The notes beneath the pieces were generated by a model. It did no database searches. It was not told the origin of the DNA and worked only from the letters and a program-made list of their open reading frames with translations. Below are positions 4,015-7,476 of a DNA stretch of 7,476 bases, piece by piece. The stretch covers positions 1-7,476 of the forward strand of contig JAUVGM010000107.1 in assembly GCA_030593785.1 (NCBI GenBank), written 5' to 3'. The translations under genes and the position numbers were made by a program. The first letter of the stretch is position 1, and the number at the start of each line of letters is the position of its first letter. The DNA is from Gammaproteobacteria bacterium. Lineage in GTDB: Bacteria > Pseudomonadota > Gammaproteobacteria > UBA6429 > Thiohalophilaceae.

Positions 4015-6909
4015 TCAAGCGCGTGTTATTTTGCAAAGAGATGCTTTTGTTTCTTGCATCTGCGTTACCGAATCGTAGCCATAAGTAAAGACGGTATTCG
4101 CCGCTTCACCCACAACATACGGCTGTGTTCCTTCTGGATATTTATCTCTTAAATCCTTACCCTGAAACTCACCACCAAAATGGAATGGGGTAAAGACAAC
4201 ACCCGGCGATACACGTCTGGTTAACATCGCTTTAACACGAATACGCCCACCTTCAGGGCTTTCTACCCAAACGTCTTGACCTTCTTTAATGCCAATGTTG
4301 TTTGCATCCGCAGGATTTATTTCAACAAACATATCTTGTTGTAACTCTGCCAGCCATGGATTAGAACGTGTTTCCTCTCCACCACCTTCATATTCAACTA
4401 AACGTCCACTGGTATGAATAAGCGGGAAGTCTTTTGAATAATCCTTAGCTTGAATAGAAGCGTAACGCGTCGGCAATCTATAAAACGATTTACGATCTTC
4501 ATACGTTGGATATTTAGCAACTAAATCCCGACGTGAGGTATAAAGTGGTTCACGATGTACTGGTATTGGATCCGGGAATTGCCATACGATGGTACGTGCT
4601 TTGGCGTTACCAAAGGGTGCGCAACCATGTTTAATCGCAACACGCTGAATACCACCGGAGAGATCTGTTTTCCAGTTTTTACCTTCTGCGGCTACTTTCT
4701 CTTTCGAGGTCAAGTCATTCCACCAGCCAAGTTTCTTGAGTAACTTGGCATCAAATTGAGGGTAACCATCTTTCAGTTCAGAGTCTTTACTGTATGAACC
4801 ATCGGCCAGGATACTTACACCGTTATGTTCAACACCAAAGCGAGCGCGGAATGTTAAGCCACCATCGGCTACCGACATATTGGTGTTATACAATATTGGT
4901 GTGCCCGGATGTTTGTCTTCAGGATTTCCCCAACAAGGCCAGGGTAGACCATAGTATTCACCATTGACTGGACCACCTTCTGCTTTCAATGAAGTGGTAT
5001 TAAAGGTATGCCAGTTTTGTTGATGTTCTTTTAGACGTTCAGGACTTTGACCGGTATAACCAATCGTCCACATGCCAGAATTGAATTCACGTGTAATGTC
5101 TTCAATTAAAGGTTCATCATTATTTACTTTGATGTTTTTAAATAGCTGATCAGCAAAACCTAATTTTTTGGCCATCTTATACATGATGGTGTGATCAGGT
5201 AAAGATTCGAACAATGGATTAAAGACTTTATCACGCCACTGTAATGAACGATTTGAAGCTGTTACCGAACCATAAGTTTCAAATTGTGTTGCAGCAGGTA
5301 ATAAATACACGCCATCTTTACGATCATGCATAACAGCAGAAACAGTTGGATACGGATCGATAATAACCATCAAGTCCAGTTTTTCCATTGCTTCTTTCAT
5401 TTCTACGCCACGCGTTTGACTGTTTGGTGCGTGTCCCCAAAGTACCATCGCTTTTACGTTATCACGTTGTGCAATATTCGCTTTGTCTTCGAGAATACCG
5501 TCAATCCAACGAGAGACAGGAATACCTTTGGTATTCATTGGCGTAACAGGTTTGCCTTTTGATTTTTCAAAACTACCTTGATCAAAACGACCTTGTACCC
5601 ACTTATAATCCAGGCCCCAAACTTTTGACCAATGTTTCCATGCACCAGCAGACAAACCGTAATAACCCGGTAAGCTGTGTGAAAGGATACAGAAATCGGT
5701 CGCGCCCTGAACATTGTCATGTCCACGGAAGATGTTCGTACCACCACCTTCAACGCCCATGTTTCCTAATGCAAGTTGGAAAGTACAATAAGCACGCGTA
5801 TTGTTATTACCGATGTGATGTTGTGTTCCACCCATGCACCAGATGAATGTGCCCGGACGACTATCTGCCATCATTTTAGCCGCGGCTTTAACTTTATCTT
5901 CCGCAACACCCGTTACTTTTTCAACTTCGGCAGGGTTCCACTTCGCAACTTCTTTACGAGTTTCTTCTAAGCCATAAACGCGTTGATTAATAAATTCTTT
6001 ATCTTCCCAACCATTTTTAAATATATGCCACAACATACCCCAGATAATTGGAACATCGGTTCCGGGTCTAATTGCTAAATGAAGATCACTATGCGCCGCT
6101 GTGCGAGTAAAACGTGGATCAATAACAACAATTTTTGCACCGTCTTCTTTAGCGCGCATAATATGTTGTAGCGCAACAGGGTGTGCTTCTGCCGGGTTAG
6201 AGCCAATCATTAAAATAGATTTACTGTTGTGAATATCATTAAACGAATTGGTCATCGCACCATAACCCCAGGTGTTTGCAACACCGGCTACTGTGGTTGA
6301 GTGACAAATTCGTGCTTGATGATCAACGTTATTGGTTCCCCATAACGCAGCATACTTACGGAACAAATAAGATTGTTCGTTGTTGAATTTAGCAGAGCCT
6401 AACCAGTAAACAGAATCGGGGCCTGACGCTTTACGGATGTCCAGCATCTGGTCACCGATTTCATTAATCGCTTGTTCCCATGACACACGTTGCCATTTGC
6501 CATTAACCAATTTTGTTGGGTATTTTAAGCGGCGTTCACCATGACCATGTTCACGTACTGATGCACCTTTTGCGCAATGAGCACCAAGGTTAAACGGATG
6601 ATCAAAAGCAGGTTCTTGCCCGGTCCAAACACCATTTTCAACTTCAGCATAAATACCGCAGCCGACTGAACAATGCGTACATACCGAACGTATTGTTTTT
6701 ACATCACCACCCATACCTGCTTTTGTTGCAGCATGTGATTTTTTCATCATGCTTGGAGACATGACTGTACCGAGTACAGTCCCCCCAGCCGCTAAACCTG
6801 AACGGCGTAAAAATGTACGGCGGTCAATACCATTACCTGTTGAAGGTTGGATAGCACTACTACCCCCATCAACAGCTTGGGTCTGATCCTGTTTTTTTCT
6901 CAGTTTCAT
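4015..6909 (-). CDS. fdhA: Periplasmic formate dehydrogenase alpha subunit, Cys-type, Mo/W-bisMGD (FdhA)
   Basis: This 964-aa catalytic subunit oxidises formate to CO2. The N-terminus carries a Tat signal, RRTFLRRSGLAAGG at residues 30-43, with an unusually long 29-residue stretch before the twin Arg and a probable cleavage after SHA (about residue 60). Next comes a [4Fe-4S] site with Cys77, Cys80, Cys84 and Cys112, then Lys114 in the CAKG motif that relays electrons. The metal ligand is Cys202 followed by His203 (ARICHSTTVAG); selenoenzymes have Sec there. Arg395 in FRGHDNVQG matches the formate-binding Arg of E. coli FdhF. The C-terminal molybdopterin-dinucleotide binding domain spans about residues 824-964. 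The length is close to other alpha subunits of this type. The ATG has GAGG about 8 nt upstream. Export of the folded protein fits the Tat motif and the chaperone gene upstream. The operon promoter is off the window. Confidence 0.96.
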   Translation of the reverse strand: MKLRKKQDQTQAVDGGSSAIQPSTGNGIDRRTFLRRSGLAAGGTVLGTVMSPSMMKKSHAATKAGMGGDVKTIRSVCTHCSVGCGIYAEVENGVWTGQEPAFDHPFNLGAHCAKGASVREHGHGERRLKYPTKLVNGKWQRVSWEQAINEIGDQMLDIRKASGPDSVYWLGSAKFNNEQSYLFRKYAALWGTNNVDHQARICHSTTVAGVANTWGYGAMTNSFNDIHNSKSILMIGSNPAEAHPVALQHIMRAKEDGAKIVVIDPRFTRTAAHSDLHLAIRPGTDVPIIWGMLWHIFKNGWEDKEFINQRVYGLEETRKEVAKWNPAEVEKVTGVAEDKVKAAAKMMADSRPGTFIWCMGGTQHHIGNNNTRAYCTFQLALGNMGVEGGGTNIFRGHDNVQGATDFCILSHSLPGYYGLSAGAWKHWSKVWGLDYKWVQGRFDQGSFEKSKGKPVTPMNTKGIPVSRWIDGILEDKANIAQRDNVKAMVLWGHAPNSQTRGVEMKEAMEKLDLMVIIDPYPTVSAVMHDRKDGVYLLPAATQFETYGSVTASNRSLQWRDKVFNPLFESLPDHTIMYKMAKKLGFADQLFKNIKVNNDEPLIEDITREFNSGMWTIGYTGQSPERLKEHQQNWHTFNTTSLKAEGGPVNGEYYGLPWPCWGNPEDKHPGTPILYNTNMSVADGGLTFRARFGVEHNGVSILADGSYSKDSELKDGYPQFDAKLLKKLGWWNDLTSKEKVAAEGKNWKTDLSGGIQRVAIKHGCAPFGNAKARTIVWQFPDPIPVHREPLYTSRRDLVAKYPTYEDRKSFYRLPTRYASIQAKDYSKDFPLIHTSGRLVEYEGGGEETRSNPWLAELQQDMFVEINPADANNIGIKEGQDVWVESPEGGRIRVKAMLTRRVSPGVVFTPFHFGGEFQGKDLRDKYPEGTQPYVVGEAANTVFTYGYDSVTQMQETKASLCKITRA

Positions 6910-6958
6910 TTAAAGGCCCTCACCTTGGAATTCAATTTATTACTCTTTAAATTTATTT

Positions 6959-7162
6959 TTAACTACGTGCACTGTTGTAATAATCACGTATATGTTGTGT
7001 TTCCCGATAGCCTTTTTCTTTTTCGATCGGATTTGCTACTGCAACTTTTTCGCTAGTGATAGCGGCAGTCGAACCAGCAGAAACAACGACAGCAGCTGCT
7101 CCACCTGCAGCAACAGCACCCTTCAAGAATTCACGGCGTGATTTTTTTGATTTTTGCGACAT
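6959..7162 (-). CDS. Small Tat-signal protein of formate dehydrogenase regions
   Basis: The product is 67 aa and is nearly all Tat signal: SRREFLKG (residues 8-15), then an Ala/Gly/Val-rich hydrophobic stretch to about residue 35, then a short polar tail ending with KGYRETQHIRDYYNSARS. It matches the known family of 'formate dehydrogenase region TAT target' proteins (TIGR02811, named from memory), which lie next to fdhA; it is called FdhX in some Shewanella annotations. The function is not established; it may help in maturation or export of FdhA. I chose the ATG at 7160-7162 over the GTG one codon upstream, because AGGAG at 7169-7173 lies 6 nt before the ATG. fdhA follows after 49 nt. Confidence 0.88.
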   Translation of the reverse strand: MSQKSKKSRREFLKGAVAAGGAAAVVVSAGSTAAITSEKVAVANPIEKEKGYRETQHIRDYYNSARS

Positions 7163-7168
7163 CACTTT

Positions 7169-7173
7169 CTCCT
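7169..7173 (-). promoter_or_regulatory. Ribosome binding site of the small Tat-signal gene
   Basis: AGGAG on the minus strand lies 6 nt before the ATG at 7160-7162. From the neighbouring GTG it would be only 3 nt away, so the ATG is preferred. Confidence 0.7.
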
Positions 7174-7204
7174 TTATTCAAATTTAATACTTACTAAATA
7201 TTTT

Positions 7205-7235
7205 TTAAACTAAACCATCTTTAACTTAAACCATC
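7205..7235 (-). repeat. Short imperfect tandem repeat at the end of the chaperone gene
   Basis: On the plus strand TTAAACTAAACCATC (7205-7219) and TTAACTTAAACCATC (7221-7235) differ at two positions and are offset by 16 bases. The second copy overlaps the last codons and stop of the chaperone gene; the first lies just beyond. It looks like a small local duplication of the gene end and has no evident function. Confidence 0.6.
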
Positions 7236-7476
7236 ATGGAAAAATATCGATTCTCGATATCTAAAAATGCTTCACCTAATTGACCTACAGCACGATAAAA
7301 CCCAGATGTTTCTGTTTCCTGCAAGTCATTAAAAAATCGTTTCATCCAATTATCAACAAAGTTTTCATAAAAATCACGTTCTGTTTCAAAGTCTGTGTCG
7401 GCATCCAATATGAGTTGACTCATGACCTCGCATAATGCGGCTGCATGATCTTCTGGTTCATGAACATCTTCTTGTT
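7226..7476 (-). CDS. TorD/DmsD-family maturation chaperone for FdhA (5' partial)
   Basis: Eighty-two C-terminal residues are visible; the reading frame stays open to the window edge, so the start lies outside. An internal ATG at 7421-7423 is not a likely start because conserved sequence lies before it. EPEDHAAALCEVM near the visible start fits the (E)PxDH motif of TorD/NarJ-like chaperones, which bind molybdoenzyme Tat signals and aid cofactor insertion before export. The rest is acidic and helical: a run with WMKRFFNDLQ, then FYRAVGQLGEAFLDIE, as expected for this all-helical fold. It stands 63 nt upstream of the small Tat-signal gene in the same direction, which supports a role in FdhA maturation. 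Full length for the family is about 200-230 aa, so roughly 60% is missing here. Confidence 0.8.
   Translation of the reverse strand, partial: QEDVHEPEDHAAALCEVMSQLILDADTDFETERDFYENFVDNWMKRFFNDLQETETSGFYRAVGQLGEAFLDIENRYFSMMV

Noticed and set aside
4555..5970. Plus-strand reading frames of 62-95 aa inside fdhA
   Set aside because: They lie opposite a complete, well-conserved catalytic subunit gene and show no recognisable domain.
1..7476. CRISPR arrays, insertion sequences or transposase genes
   Set aside because: I saw no regularly spaced repeats, no terminal inverted repeats around a gene, and no transposase or integrase motifs in the window.

Overview
The window suggests a gammaproteobacterium of moderate to low GC. 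The grounds are an elongator tRNA-Met very close to the E. coli one with an encoded CCA end, and a formate dehydrogenase operon of the layout I know from Shewanella and related genera. The genus cannot be fixed from the sequence.

The window has three parts. (1) Positions 2-1504, plus strand: the C-terminal 500 residues of an AT-rich gene that runs in from before the window. It joins the second half of an ABC/SMC-class (AAA_15/AAA_21-like) ATPase to a class I SAM-methyltransferase-like domain. The N-terminus and Walker A are off the window. (2) Positions 1505-2018: a small minus-strand stable-RNA unit. It has a strong promoter with a GC-rich discriminator, a 55-nt tRNA-Met relic without its T arm, an A/T-rich spacer, one intact tRNA-Met(CAU), and a terminator that converges on the ATPase gene. 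(3) Positions 2019-7476, minus strand: a respiratory formate dehydrogenase operon. In transcription order it holds a TorD-like chaperone (5' end off the window), a 67-aa Tat-signal protein, fdhA (catalytic, Cys form), fdhB (four [4Fe-4S] clusters), a small lipoprotein, fdhC (cytochrome b) and a strong terminator at 1968-1996.

The fdh genes work as one unit. FdhA is folded with its molybdenum or tungsten cofactor, probably with help from the TorD-like chaperone. It is exported by the Tat pathway, probably together with FdhB. Formate is oxidised in the periplasm, and electrons pass through FdhB to the haems of FdhC and on to quinone. The intergenic gaps are 29-76 nt and all genes face the same way.

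The part most likely to hold something undescribed is the ATPase-methyltransferase fusion at the 3' side of the tRNA-Met gene, a classic site for island integration. The second oddity is the T-armless tRNA relic placed between the tRNA promoter and the intact tRNA. The fdh operon itself is conventional, apart from its uncharacterised lipoprotein and an internal hairpin.
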